Source of the DNA: a virus
Strand: one strand, 5' to 3'
IMG/VR virus record: IMGVR_UViG_3300006750_000014
Coordinates: 1-49,345 of that record
Length of the DNA stretch: 49,345 nt
The first letter of the stretch is position 1, and each line of letters starts with the position of its first letter. Below are positions 1 through 8,257 of the stretch, in pieces. The translations under genes and the position numbers were made by a program. The notes below the pieces were generated by a model, which did not search any database, was not told the DNA's origin, and worked only from the letters and a program-made list of their open reading frames with translations.

Positions 1-465
1 ACTGCTCATACAGATAGGTTCATCGAGCTAATGAAAGGAACAATCTCTGCTCTGGACAACCCCCCATATGACCTAGTAGACAGTGCTAAGTGGAGAGCTA
101 GGCAAGAACGTGAGTATTTAAGCGTAGAATTAACCTGTACGGAGATTGATGAATATGATACTAGCGATGCTAATTGTTCTTGTCGTGAATACATCAAAGG
201 GTTTAATTCACAATCTATCTCGATAGCGGCAAAAATTAATGACGTGAGAGAATGGACTATTAAAAAGGGTAAAAGCAAGGGTCAAACTATGGCTTTCTTA
301 AAAATAAGCGATGGAACCTGTGCCCTTGACAACGTAACCATGTTTTCAGAGGCTTGGGAGAAGCATCGAGAGGACGTAACAAGAGACAGCATATTGCTTT
401 TTCGTGGATCACGCGACCAAAATCGCGGAAGTTTTCTGGTAAAGCGTGTGCAAAAACTAACCTAA
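1..465 (+). CDS. dnaE: DNA polymerase III alpha subunit, C-terminal part (5' end outside window)
   Basis: The reading frame is open from base 1, so only the last 154 residues of a longer protein are here. The segment RQEREYLSVELT matches the stretch of bacterial DnaE just before the OB fold, where the family has an E-K-E-x-L-G motif. It is followed by an OB-like domain of about 75 residues (KGKSKGQTMAFLKISDG, then DNVTMFSEAWEK, then LLFRGS) ending in KRVQKLT. In DnaE this domain binds single-stranded template near the polymerase core. The catalytic palm lies outside the window, so activity cannot be judged. The gene heads the + strand block and is followed 22 bases later by a sigma-like gene, which suggests co-transcription. 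Identification rests on motif order only. Confidence 0.8.
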   Translation, partial: TAHTDRFIELMKGTISALDNPPYDLVDSAKWRARQEREYLSVELTCTEIDEYDTSDANCSCREYIKGFNSQSISIAAKINDVREWTIKKGKSKGQTMAFLKISDGTCALDNVTMFSEAWEKHREDVTRDSILLFRGSRDQNRGSFLVKRVQKLT

Positions 466-487
466 CAATATATAATAAAGGTATAGC

Positions 488-934
488 ATGGATAAACTAA
501 TTGAAGACAACATGCCTCTCGTGGCATCTATTGTCAATAAGTTTGAGCCCAGAAATCACACCGAACGACAAGACTTGCTTGACGCTGGTAGAATTGGATT
601 ATGGAAAGCACTACAGAAATATGATCCTTCTAAAGGAAATCTTATCTCCACCTATGCTTGGCGACCAATTCAGTGGGCAATTATTCGCGAACTTAAAGCT
701 CGACAACGACATAGTTCTATTGAAGATGCCCCTACTCCATCTATGATGACTCCTGAAAGAGTTTGGGAATACTTCACTTCCGATATGAATGACGAAGAAA
801 AACGATTGATAGAGTTGAGATGCCAAGGATACAAGTTCCGCGAAATCTGTGAGATTGTAGGCGATACGCCATCTGCTGTCAAGAACCGCTTCTATAAAGC
901 CTTACGTAAGATCAGAGAAGGAAACGATGCGTAA
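488..934 (+). CDS. Sigma-70 family RNA polymerase sigma factor (short, regions 2 and 4)
   Basis: The protein has 148 residues. Residues 1-75 look like sigma region 2: NMPLVASIVNKF, then DLLDAGRIGLWKALQKYDPSKG, then STYAWRPIQWAIIRELK, which is the core-binding and -10 recognition helix pattern. Residues about 97-143 look like region 4, with an HTH of the form EEKRLIELRCQGYKFREICE followed by SAVKNRFYKALRKIR. Regions 1 and 3 are missing, so the size is near that of small phage or ECF-type factors. The start has an AAAGG-type ribosome site. The stop overlaps the next gene start by 8 bases. It probably directs host RNA polymerase to a phage promoter class. Which promoters it reads cannot be told. 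A second sigma-like protein is encoded at 44710-45303 on the other strand. Confidence 0.85.
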   Translation: MDKLIEDNMPLVASIVNKFEPRNHTERQDLLDAGRIGLWKALQKYDPSKGNLISTYAWRPIQWAIIRELKARQRHSSIEDAPTPSMMTPERVWEYFTSDMNDEEKRLIELRCQGYKFREICEIVGDTPSAVKNRFYKALRKIREGNDA

Positions 935-2579
935 AAAGAAAATCCTAGTTGTAACAGAATCACACAAATTAGCTTCTGGATTTGGAGTATATGGGATAGA
1001 GATCCTTAAGAGGCTGCATAAGACGGGGAAGTACGAGCTTGCTGAGCTAGCCTGTTATTGTAGTCCTACTTCGGTAGACCAGCAGTCAGATTGGCTCACC
1101 TATGGGGTGGCTCCTATGGAGGGAGAGGAAGGCTATGCCAAAGAGCATACAGCCCAGCCTCAAGTCCAATGGGGCATTGTTCGTTTTGAACGTGCCTGTC
1201 TAGACTTTAAGCCTGATATTGTGATTACTTATCGTGACCCTTGGATGGATGCCTATATTGCAGATAGTCCATTCTTACCCTTCTTTCACTGGGTTTGGAT
1301 GCCTACTATTGACTCTGAGCCACAAAAGCTAGAGTGGCTATACCAACTCTTCAATAGATGTGATGGCCTTATGGCTTACTCAGAGTTTGGTATTCGTGCC
1401 TTAGACAAACAAACTCAAGGTCGCCTTAAGCCCGTAGGATGTGCTTCTCCAGCTATGGAAGAAGATATCTTTGGTTTAATTCCTAATAAAAAAAACCATA
1501 AACGATCATTTGGCCTTGACCCAGATAGCTTCATTGTTGGAACAGTAATGCGTAATCAAAAACGCAAGATGTTTCCTGAGTTAATGCAATCATTTAAGGA
1601 CTTCTTAGATCAGGCCCCTCCAGAGATAGCTGAAAAAAGCTTTCTATATCTACATACAAGCTACCCAGAAAAAATGGGCTGGGAGATAACCTCTTTGGTA
1701 CACGAGTATGGGCTAGGATCTAAGGTTTTATGTACCTATAAATGTAGAGGTTGCGGTAAGTTCTTCCCTTCTCACTTTCGTGATGCCATTACTATCTGTC
1801 GGTTCTGCAAGCACCAGAGTGCAGTAATGCCAGGAGTGTCTACAGGAGTATCCCGAGAGGAGCTAATGCAAATCTATAATCTTATGGATTGCTATGTACA
1901 GTATGCTATTTGCGAGGGCTTTGGTATGCCTCAAGTCGAAGCAGCAGCATGTGGGGTTCCTGTTGTGGCTATAGACTATAGTGCTATGGAAGATATAGTG
2001 AAACAAGTAAAAGGAGTTCCTATCGCTCCTTCCCTGGCTCGCGAAATGGAAACAAACGCTAATCGTTCAGGACCAAACAATAAAGAATTAACAAAAGCTT
2101 TATTGCTCTTGGCGTGTCAAGACAAAGATAAAGCAAAAAGGCATCGCTTAGAAACACGCAAGGGGTGTCTTGACAGATACACCTGGGATAATGCGGCAAA
2201 GGCTTGGGAGAACTATATAGATAATGTAGAGGGGAAGGGCCTAGAAGGTCAATGGAATTCTCCTCCTACAATGGCTGTTCCTCCAGATGAGCCCCCAAAG
2301 AACATGACTCATCACCAATTTGCGGAATGGGTTTGCACTCGTCTCATCCAAGACCAATACTCTGCGTTTAACTATAGGATGTTATTAATTTCTAGAAGCT
2401 TAAACTTTGGAGCAGACTTTGGCAGTGGACAACTTAAGTCCTGCACTCAAAAATCTGTGTTTGAAGAACACCTTCCTTTAGCACACCGTCGCTATCTATT
2501 TGATGCCTTGCGAACAGGGCAGGCACAGGAACATCCTCATAAATTTATAGAGGAAGCTCATAGGAGGCATAAAAAATGA
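927..2579 (+). CDS. GT4-like glycosyltransferase with inserted zinc ribbon and C-terminal extension
   Basis: This 550-residue protein has a GT-B fold signature. The N-terminal segment KKILVVTESHKLASGFGVYG is typical of the acceptor domain. The donor-site block at about residues 328-357 (EGFGMPQVEAAACGVPVVA) carries the E-x7-E-like pattern of family GT4, which moves a sugar from a nucleotide donor with retention. Between the two, at about residues 268-300, is a four-cysteine zinc-ribbon-like insert (CRGCGKFF ... CRFCKHQ) that ordinary GT4 enzymes lack. A further 110 residues follow the GT domain and show no motif I recognise. The start overlaps the sigma-factor stop, and the stop overlaps the next start by 4 bases, so translation is probably coupled. 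The acceptor is unknown. Confidence 0.8.
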   Translation: MRKKKILVVTESHKLASGFGVYGIEILKRLHKTGKYELAELACYCSPTSVDQQSDWLTYGVAPMEGEEGYAKEHTAQPQVQWGIVRFERACLDFKPDIVITYRDPWMDAYIADSPFLPFFHWVWMPTIDSEPQKLEWLYQLFNRCDGLMAYSEFGIRALDKQTQGRLKPVGCASPAMEEDIFGLIPNKKNHKRSFGLDPDSFIVGTVMRNQKRKMFPELMQSFKDFLDQAPPEIAEKSFLYLHTSYPEKMGWEITSLVHEYGLGSKVLCTYKCRGCGKFFPSHFRDAITICRFCKHQSAVMPGVSTGVSREELMQIYNLMDCYVQYAICEGFGMPQVEAAACGVPVVAIDYSAMEDIVKQVKGVPIAPSLAREMETNANRSGPNNKELTKALLLLACQDKDKAKRHRLETRKGCLDRYTWDNAAKAWENYIDNVEGKGLEGQWNSPPTMAVPPDEPPKNMTHHQFAEWVCTRLIQDQYSAFNYRMLLISRSLNFGADFGSGQLKSCTQKSVFEEHLPLAHRRYLFDALRTGQAQEHPHKFIEEAHRRHKK

Positions 2580-3655
2580 TAGATATACTCTATATAGGAC
2601 CATACAGACAAAATGATGACTGGGGCTACACAAGCAAAGCCCTTGCTACTTTACTGGCAGCACAGGATGTTAATCTAGTGCTTCGTCCCGCCTGGTTTAC
2701 TGACGAAAAAGATTCCAAGGACGTTGAGACGTTAGAAATTTACGAGGAGAATAAGCTATCGACAAAAGACATATTAATACAGCATGGCCTACCATCATTT
2801 ATTAATTATAATGGTGATTTTAAAACCAACATAGCGGTCCTCTCCGTAGATAGCCGCATTGATAATACAGACTGGATTTACCATTTACAGTTGATGGACA
2901 AGATCATTGTGTTCTCTCAGTCAGAAAAGCAACTGCTAGTATCTTCGGGGATTGATTGCGATAAAGTCTTTAATTTTGACTTCCCTCCTCTACACATGAT
3001 TACTAAAACTCATCATCTAGAGTTGCCATCGTCAAACACATGCTTCTATACAGTAGGAACGCTAGATACTAGGTCGGGGCTAGAAGAGATGCTGACCGCT
3101 TATCTTGCCTCCTTTAGTGTTCATGACTCAGTTCAATTTGCTGTATGCACCAGAGAAGACTTGTCTCAATCTATCCAAGATAAAGTGTCTGAGCTGAAAA
3201 GCTCCTTGGGCATATATTCCTTAAGTGAATACTACCCAAATGTTGTTGTTATTAATAATTCATCCAACGAGATAGTGAACTTCCTTCATCAAAAAGGAAA
3301 TTTCTATGTTGATGCAGGATATAACTATACTCCTAATCAAAATCTTTTAAGAGCAATCGTTCACGGAAGTATTCCAATTGTTCCTGAGACAGCAGCTATA
3401 CTTGGTGATGACTATGATTTCTACGTTGAAACATTTGAAGATGTACCAGTATATCCTCAGCGGCAAATTGATCACCTGTGGAGTGCTGAGTTTCTATGGA
3501 AAAAACCAAAGATTGCGAGTATAATGTCTTGTATGAAGAAGGCAGCGTTTGAAAAAGAGGAGTTTGAAAGAATTCAACAGGGACTAGCGGCCTTTAAGCA
3601 GCAGTTATTTACTGTGCCAAACAATGAAATAAAGGGCTTCTTATGTATCAATTAG
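2576..3655 (+). CDS. Probable GT-B glycosyltransferase-like protein
   Basis: The protein has 359 residues. It opens with IDILYIGPYRQNDDWGYTS, a strand-loop-helix start like GT-B glycosyltransferases that build glycans. The middle part KIIVFSQSEKQLLVSSGID resembles the segment in which such enzymes lead into the donor domain. The C-terminal half has RAIVHGSIPIVPETAAIL, where GT-B proteins carry the nucleotide-sugar loop, but the usual pair of glutamates is not clear. It may therefore be a divergent or inactive member. It overlaps the genes on both sides by 4 and 13 bases, which places it firmly in the glycosyltransferase operon. The assignment comes from fold-like patterns and context, not from a decisive motif. 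Confidence 0.55.
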   Translation: MIDILYIGPYRQNDDWGYTSKALATLLAAQDVNLVLRPAWFTDEKDSKDVETLEIYEENKLSTKDILIQHGLPSFINYNGDFKTNIAVLSVDSRIDNTDWIYHLQLMDKIIVFSQSEKQLLVSSGIDCDKVFNFDFPPLHMITKTHHLELPSSNTCFYTVGTLDTRSGLEEMLTAYLASFSVHDSVQFAVCTREDLSQSIQDKVSELKSSLGIYSLSEYYPNVVVINNSSNEIVNFLHQKGNFYVDAGYNYTPNQNLLRAIVHGSIPIVPETAAILGDDYDFYVETFEDVPVYPQRQIDHLWSAEFLWKKPKIASIMSCMKKAAFEKEEFERIQQGLAAFKQQLFTVPNNEIKGFLCIN

Positions 3656-4593
3656 AGAATATTATTAGAACAGCTACTCGATCCTCAGACGATAAGCTCA
3701 ACATTATTGTAATGTGTGATAACGAAGAAGATTATATCTCAGCTTTGTGCCAGACGGGACATAATTTCTTTCTTTTTACAGAACAATATCATCTATCACA
3801 ATGGAAAAGAGAGGTTAAGCATACTCCTCTGAATCTAAGAATATGCAGAAATCCCCTCTTCTCATTCGAAAGAGCGTATGATTTAATCATTTGTTTTAAT
3901 AGGCTTGGACAATGGGAGACTGCTTCCGGTCTATCGAGAGCTTGGCATATTCCAATCGTTACTGTTGATATAGTAAGCAATGCTACCAAGCTTCAACACC
4001 CCTTCTTTGCTAATCTAAGCATTGATAATCCAGAGGCAATGTATCAACGGGGGGGGATTGTTACCGTAGGGTCTAGCAAATCAATCACACAGGGCTGGAC
4101 CTCCACCTCAACTTCCGTCTCTACTACCATACCTATTCCTCATAATCCGATAGAGAGAAAGGTCAATCCTAGAGCTAATACAAAAATTGCAGTGGATAAG
4201 GATTTACCAGAAGAGTATATAAAGAGCCTGCCTCTTGCTTTAACTGATATCAGGTTTACCACCTCTTTGTCCGAAGCGGCCTTCTATCTTCACTTATGGC
4301 AAACCATTACTCCTAAGATGCTAGAGGCTATGGCTCTAGGAATTCCGGTAGTCACTCTTAAAAGCTCTGACTTTGATATCTTTCTAGAGAAAGGAGCTAT
4401 TATTATAATTGAAAATCTAAACTCTCTTATGCAGCCAGACATTGTTCAGCAAATACTAGAGTTTGATAAAACACAGCAAGTTATAGAAAATGCTCTTTCG
4501 ATAGCGACCGAAGGGCATAGTCCAGATAAATTCGTTCAGTTGTGGAACGATGTATTCAATTACGCTAGAAACTCATTCTACCTGAGAGGATAA
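3643..4593 (+). CDS. Probable GT-B glycosyltransferase-like protein
   Basis: The protein has 316 residues. The clearest element is TITPKMLEAMALGIPVVTL at about residues 222-240. This matches the donor-site helix of GT4 and related enzymes, in which a glutamate sits before A-M-A-x-G-x-P-V-V. The N-terminal half has alternating strand-like and polar segments (LNIIVMCDNEEDYISAL, DLIICFNRLGQW) in keeping with a Rossmann-like domain, but it is shorter than in typical enzymes. The product may need a partner or be a regulatory subunit. It overlaps the preceding gene by 13 bases and ends one base before the next start. The donor and acceptor are unknown. Confidence 0.55.
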   Translation: MYQLENIIRTATRSSDDKLNIIVMCDNEEDYISALCQTGHNFFLFTEQYHLSQWKREVKHTPLNLRICRNPLFSFERAYDLIICFNRLGQWETASGLSRAWHIPIVTVDIVSNATKLQHPFFANLSIDNPEAMYQRGGIVTVGSSKSITQGWTSTSTSVSTTIPIPHNPIERKVNPRANTKIAVDKDLPEEYIKSLPLALTDIRFTTSLSEAAFYLHLWQTITPKMLEAMALGIPVVTLKSSDFDIFLEKGAIIIIENLNSLMQPDIVQQILEFDKTQQVIENALSIATEGHSPDKFVQLWNDVFNYARNSFYLRG

Positions 4594-4594
4594 A

Positions 4595-4990
4595 ATGCAC
4601 AAAGAAATAGAGCTGGTTGTAGCTAAAAACAATTCAGGAACTCAGATTTCAGAAGAAGAATTCGCACTCGCCCCTAATTCATTTTTTCAGAAGATCTGTG
4701 TTCAGGACGTATTAGAAATGTCTGAAAATCCTGATATCCTAGATTCAATTACAGAGAAGGTTCGTAAAGGGGGAAGTCTAATCCTTGAGGGAATAGACGC
4801 ACTAGATATATGCCGCAGGGTTCATTATGGGGATATGTCTTTAAAAGAATCAGCGACTAATTTTTTCTCTAGAGTCAATAATCTGAATTCTGTGGCTACT
4901 TTGAAAATATATTTTGCACAAAAGAAATGGCCTGTTAAATTCGCAGGACTAAATAATGGCCGTTACCTAATGGAGGTCACAAGAACATGA
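4595..4990 (+). CDS. Methyltransferase-like remnant (no SAM-binding motif I)
   Basis: The protein has 131 residues. Residues about 30-65 (QDVLEMSENPDILDSITEK, then RKGGSLILEG) resemble the middle of class I methyltransferases: the loop after strand 4, then the K-x-G-G-x-L-I strand 5. The N-terminal strand with the glycine-rich S-adenosylmethionine loop is absent. It is therefore either a degenerate protein that kept a structural role or a subunit working with a neighbour. Many glycan gene clusters include small methyltransferases, which fits the context, but the fold is inferred from one local pattern only. The stop overlaps the next start by 4 bases. Confidence 0.4.
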   Translation: MHKEIELVVAKNNSGTQISEEEFALAPNSFFQKICVQDVLEMSENPDILDSITEKVRKGGSLILEGIDALDICRRVHYGDMSLKESATNFFSRVNNLNSVATLKIYFAQKKWPVKFAGLNNGRYLMEVTRT

Positions 4991-5841
4991 TAGACGAACA
5001 GGCTCAAGAGGTTCAAGAAGACGTAGAGATTAGTCATATCCATACCACCTGTAGAAACTGCGTCTTTGCTAAGTTTGAGAAGGACCGTCAGAAGGGATGC
5101 TCTCTTGACAAGATAAAAGATTATAAAGAGGCAGGTATTGAGGTGCTAGAAGTATTCGATGAATCTCATAAAGAGTTCTATCTAATAAATGGTAGATTCT
5201 GTTTATTTTATCGTACCCAAGAGCTTATGAAAGACTACCCTCGTAGTAGCTGGGAAGATATAGCCCGCATGACTACGAAGTGTCCCTATCAGGCCATCAT
5301 CTTTTTTGAAAAAGGAAGCACCCTCCTACAACTAAAGGATATATTACACAATCTAAAAACCCAAGAGGTTGTGCCTAATATGGTGACCGTTATCAATCAG
5401 CAGTATATAGACTTTGTTAAAGATCCTGAAAATAATATTCAGCCTAGTAGCATTTTAGAGGCGATACAGGACCAAGAGTTTTATCAGTATTCATGCAAGA
5501 ATGTTTATGATGACAGCTTAAGTGATAGAAGCTGGATTGATCTAGTGTTTGATTCTACCGGAGATCTATCATATCCTTTTTATGTTGTCTTCCGTTCCTC
5601 CTTCAAAGTGCCCGAAGACTTTAGTAAAGAATTGAATGATGCAATTCTAATCAAGATGATGCAGGTGGGGTTTGGAAAACCAGTAGACGACCTTAACGGA
5701 ATGATTGTCAATCGTACCGCCCATAAGAAGCATGGAGGGAATGCTTTTGGTATTCATTTAGAAGACAAGATAGAGAAGTTTGAAGCTAACGGAACCAACT
5801 TTATTTGCGAGGCGAAAGAAATATGCCCATGCCTAGAATGA
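4987..5841 (+). CDS. Cysteine-rich N-terminal domain protein in glycan operon, possible GT-A-like
   Basis: The protein has 284 residues. The N-terminal third carries cysteines at about residues 22, 25, 38 and 72 (TTCRNCVFAK ... KGCSLD ... NGRFCLFYR), a plausible zinc site. Downstream, QAIIFFEKGSTLLQLKDIL followed by NMVTVINQQYIDF looks like the first beta-alpha-beta units of a family 2 (GT-A) glycosyltransferase, where a helix of similar length follows the first strand. I see no clear D-x-D metal motif. The gene lies between a methyltransferase-like remnant and another possible GT-A piece, and its stop overlaps the ATG at 5838. The function is inferred from context and remains open. Confidence 0.4.
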   Translation: MIDEQAQEVQEDVEISHIHTTCRNCVFAKFEKDRQKGCSLDKIKDYKEAGIEVLEVFDESHKEFYLINGRFCLFYRTQELMKDYPRSSWEDIARMTTKCPYQAIIFFEKGSTLLQLKDILHNLKTQEVVPNMVTVINQQYIDFVKDPENNIQPSSILEAIQDQEFYQYSCKNVYDDSLSDRSWIDLVFDSTGDLSYPFYVVFRSSFKVPEDFSKELNDAILIKMMQVGFGKPVDDLNGMIVNRTAHKKHGGNAFGIHLEDKIEKFEANGTNFICEAKEICPCLE

Positions 5842-6284
5842 CCTTTTTGGTTAATAATGACTACGAGCTACCTGAAGAGTATATTGTTATTCGCAACGAA
5901 AACAAGTTGCCAGAGCATGAGTTCTTTAACAAGCATACAAAGGCTCTTTTTAATCCCACAGAAAAAATAAACCCTGTGGCTTTTATTACGCAAGACACTA
6001 AGATTACAAACTCCTCTTTAGAGGCAATAGTGATTGACTTATTTAGCCGTTGCCCAGAAATAGGGTTCGTATATACAGATGCTCTAATCAAAACAAGAGG
6101 GCAAGAGTTTGTAGACTTCTTTAGCGGACGAGACTTGCCAGACGAAAGCTTCTTTGCTAATCTGACAATCCCCATCAATTTTGATGAGGGGTCCGACTCT
6201 AAAATTAGAGTGATGCAGTATATGATGCAAGCGAATAGATTATTTATCCATTTACCAGACCCTTTAATTACGGTATATAAGTAA
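5823..6284 (+). CDS. Small protein of glycan operon, possible GT-A (family 2) domain piece
   Basis: The longest frame would start at a TTG at 5805. ATG at 5823, with GAGG 10 bases upstream, is the better start and gives 153 residues. The segment SLEAIVIDLFSRCPEIGFVYTDALI resembles the part of family 2 glycosyltransferases that ends in the metal-binding D-x-D-like turn. The end, RLFIHLPDPLITVYK, is like the closing strand of such domains. The protein is too short for a whole enzyme, so it may pair with the product of 4987-5841, as if one GT-A protein were split in two. It overlaps that gene by 19 bases. The last base of its stop is the first base of the next ATG. Confidence 0.4.
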   Translation: MPMPRMTFLVNNDYELPEEYIVIRNENKLPEHEFFNKHTKALFNPTEKINPVAFITQDTKITNSSLEAIVIDLFSRCPEIGFVYTDALIKTRGQEFVDFFSGRDLPDESFFANLTIPINFDEGSDSKIRVMQYMMQANRLFIHLPDPLITVYK

Positions 6285-6988
6285 TGAGCATTCGTCATAT
6301 TCATAAGCCTCACGAATTACCTCCTATTGATATTGTAATTCCTGCGGCAGGACTAGGCCGTCGTATGAAGTCTTATGGGCCAAAGCCCCTAATCCAGATC
6401 AAGAACAACACTACAATACTAGCTAACCAGCTTAAGCTATTTCGCAAGGTACTTCCTGCCTCTAATATTATTCTTGTTACAGGCTTTGATGCTGACCGGC
6501 TAATGAATAACACCCCAAGCGAAATTGTTAAAGTAGAAAACGAGCGATACGAGGATACAAATGTAGTGAGGTCTTTGGGAATGGGTCTTCGGGCTTGCAA
6601 GAGAGATGTTCTTGTGGTATATGGGGACTTAGTATTTAATGAATATGCCTTACGTACTATAGACTACAACCATTCCTCTATTCTTGTAGGAGATGAAATA
6701 ATGGGAGATAAGGAAGTGGGATGTATTGTAAATAAAAAAGGAGGATTAGAGAACATGATGTATGACCTTCCTGTTAAGTGGGGTCAGATGGGGTTCTTTA
6801 AGGGTCGCGAGCTTAAGCTTCTAAAAGAATTTTGTTGGAATCCTATCTACTATTCTAGATTTGGATTTGAGGCCATCAATCATATTGTCTCAAACGGAGG
6901 CAAGGTGGCTGGTTGTTATGACAAGAAAGCAAGGGTAATTGATATTGATACTAATAAAGATTTAGAAAGGGTAGGGACGGTTATATGA
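6284..6988 (+). CDS. Sugar-phosphate nucleotidyltransferase
   Basis: The protein has 234 residues. It begins with the family signature: PAAGLGRRM at residues 20-28, followed by a lysine in GPKPLIQI. Here the glycine-rich loop binds the nucleotide triphosphate. VVYGDLVF at about 112-118 supplies the aspartate expected to bind magnesium. VIDIDTNKDLERV near the C-terminus gives the second acidic pair seen in this family. Such enzymes join a sugar phosphate or a choline-like phosphate to a nucleotide, making the activated donor that glycosyltransferases use. The length suits a minimal catalytic domain without the left-handed beta-helix. Its place among glycosyltransferase-like genes suggests it supplies their donor. 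The exact substrate cannot be read from sequence. Confidence 0.8.
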   Translation: MSIRHIHKPHELPPIDIVIPAAGLGRRMKSYGPKPLIQIKNNTTILANQLKLFRKVLPASNIILVTGFDADRLMNNTPSEIVKVENERYEDTNVVRSLGMGLRACKRDVLVVYGDLVFNEYALRTIDYNHSSILVGDEIMGDKEVGCIVNKKGGLENMMYDLPVKWGQMGFFKGRELKLLKEFCWNPIYYSRFGFEAINHIVSNGGKVAGCYDKKARVIDIDTNKDLERVGTVI

Positions 6989-7830
6989 AGGTATTTATTT
7001 CCCAGCATCCAGACCTAAGAGTTTATGGGTTAGCCCAAGCACTAAGGACTGTGATTCCACATACTTTCCTGTGGAACGATCAAGAGATGCCTCTATTCGA
7101 TTTGATGCAGGACCAAAAGCCTGATATTCTTTTCTACCATGATAGGGATGCTCTAGATAGATCTATAGAATTGGCTCAAAAGGAATTTCCAGACACTAAG
7201 TTTGTCTTCTTCCAATTTCAACCTACTTTAAGTACCGCTACTCCTAATCTTAGAATAGGTATGACTGATGAGGTATCTAATGGTGCTGACATAATGATGG
7301 GCTACTCTACGGACATGGTGGACATGACTGGCGGTCAAGAGGCTCCTAGTTTTCTTACCGATGTAGTAGCCATAACAGACAACACAGACATAAAGAATGA
7401 ATTTGAAATGTTGGCATTGAGGGTATTAAGCCACCAATTTCAAACTAAAATTTATGGCAACACTCGCGTACCAATCCCAAACTACTTGGGGCAGCTTAGA
7501 CCCGACGACTATAAGAAAGCTTTTGCTTCCGCAAAGGTCTTTGTCTCATTTGATGAGCAGAGGGTTAATGATGCCTGCTATAATAATTGCACTCCTCTTG
7601 TTTTTTCTAGACAAAAAAAGGAAGAGCACAACTTCAGCAGCATTGAGGAATTGATTGAAAAATGCCAAGAGGCTATTAAAGGCAAAGAGCTACTCGCAGA
7701 CAAGGTGGTCATGGCCTACCAAGATACTTACCACCACACCTTATCTGAAATATTTGATAAGCTGGGCCTTGAGGAACTAAGAGAAATAACCAAACAAAGG
7801 ATATACCAATATGATAGGCGTAATTGTTGA
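6985..7830 (+). CDS. CgeB-like / GT-B glycosyltransferase-like protein
   Basis: The protein has 281 residues. The N-terminal part MKVFISQHPDLRVYGLAQAL, then KPDILFYH, then KFVFFQFQPTL, follows the layout of GT-B proteins of the CgeB type. The C-terminal part has KIYGNTRVPIPNYLGQLRP, then DDYKKAFASAKVFVSFDEQ, then NDACYNNCTPLVFS, which corresponds to the donor domain where these proteins place the R-x2-E-x2-A-C-G segment. The usual glutamate is replaced here by N-D. It may be a diverged enzyme. It overlaps the nucleotidyltransferase gene by 4 bases and the next gene by 20 bases. Confidence 0.5.
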   Translation: MKVFISQHPDLRVYGLAQALRTVIPHTFLWNDQEMPLFDLMQDQKPDILFYHDRDALDRSIELAQKEFPDTKFVFFQFQPTLSTATPNLRIGMTDEVSNGADIMMGYSTDMVDMTGGQEAPSFLTDVVAITDNTDIKNEFEMLALRVLSHQFQTKIYGNTRVPIPNYLGQLRPDDYKKAFASAKVFVSFDEQRVNDACYNNCTPLVFSRQKKEEHNFSSIEELIEKCQEAIKGKELLADKVVMAYQDTYHHTLSEIFDKLGLEELREITKQRIYQYDRRNC

Positions 7831-8257
7831 TGAGGTCGTGGGCTCGCCCCAAAACCACTTTATGTTTAAGGCTCTGAATGAGCTATCAAAAACCCAGGAT
7901 GTATATTTATTTACCAGCGGCTTGAAGCAGTTGCCGATGGAGAATAAGTTTGCTATTATGCAGCAGATAGAAGCACTTCATCATCCAGGCATACTGATTG
8001 CTACTTCAATGCTATCTGCACAAGTAGCTGCGAACTGCTTAACCGCAACTAAGAAATACTACTATATTTGGCATTTTGAATGGATGCAGCTACAACAGTT
8101 TGGTTTTCAACAAATTAATAAGATTTTTTATCATGACGAGATGGAGATAATTGCACGCGGTAAGACCCACTATAATCTATTTAGTCAGCTATTTAAACAG
8201 CCTGCGGGGATTGCGTATAATTGGGATAGAGAATCGCTTGAGGAGGTGATACTATGA
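7811..8257 (+). CDS. Small GT-B N-terminal-like protein, function unknown
   Basis: The protein has 148 residues. It starts MIGVIVDEVVGSPQNHFMF and continues with DVYLFTSG, GILIATSMLSA and KKYYYIWHFEW, a strand-helix alternation like the acceptor half of GT-B glycosyltransferases. There is no donor domain, so it cannot be a complete enzyme by itself. It might associate with the preceding protein, which it overlaps by 20 bases. It is the last glycan-type gene of the + strand block and overlaps the endonuclease gene start by 4 bases. The call is a weak fold-level guess supported mainly by position. Confidence 0.4.
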   Translation: MIGVIVDEVVGSPQNHFMFKALNELSKTQDVYLFTSGLKQLPMENKFAIMQQIEALHHPGILIATSMLSAQVAANCLTATKKYYYIWHFEWMQLQQFGFQQINKIFYHDEMEIIARGKTHYNLFSQLFKQPAGIAYNWDRESLEEVIL

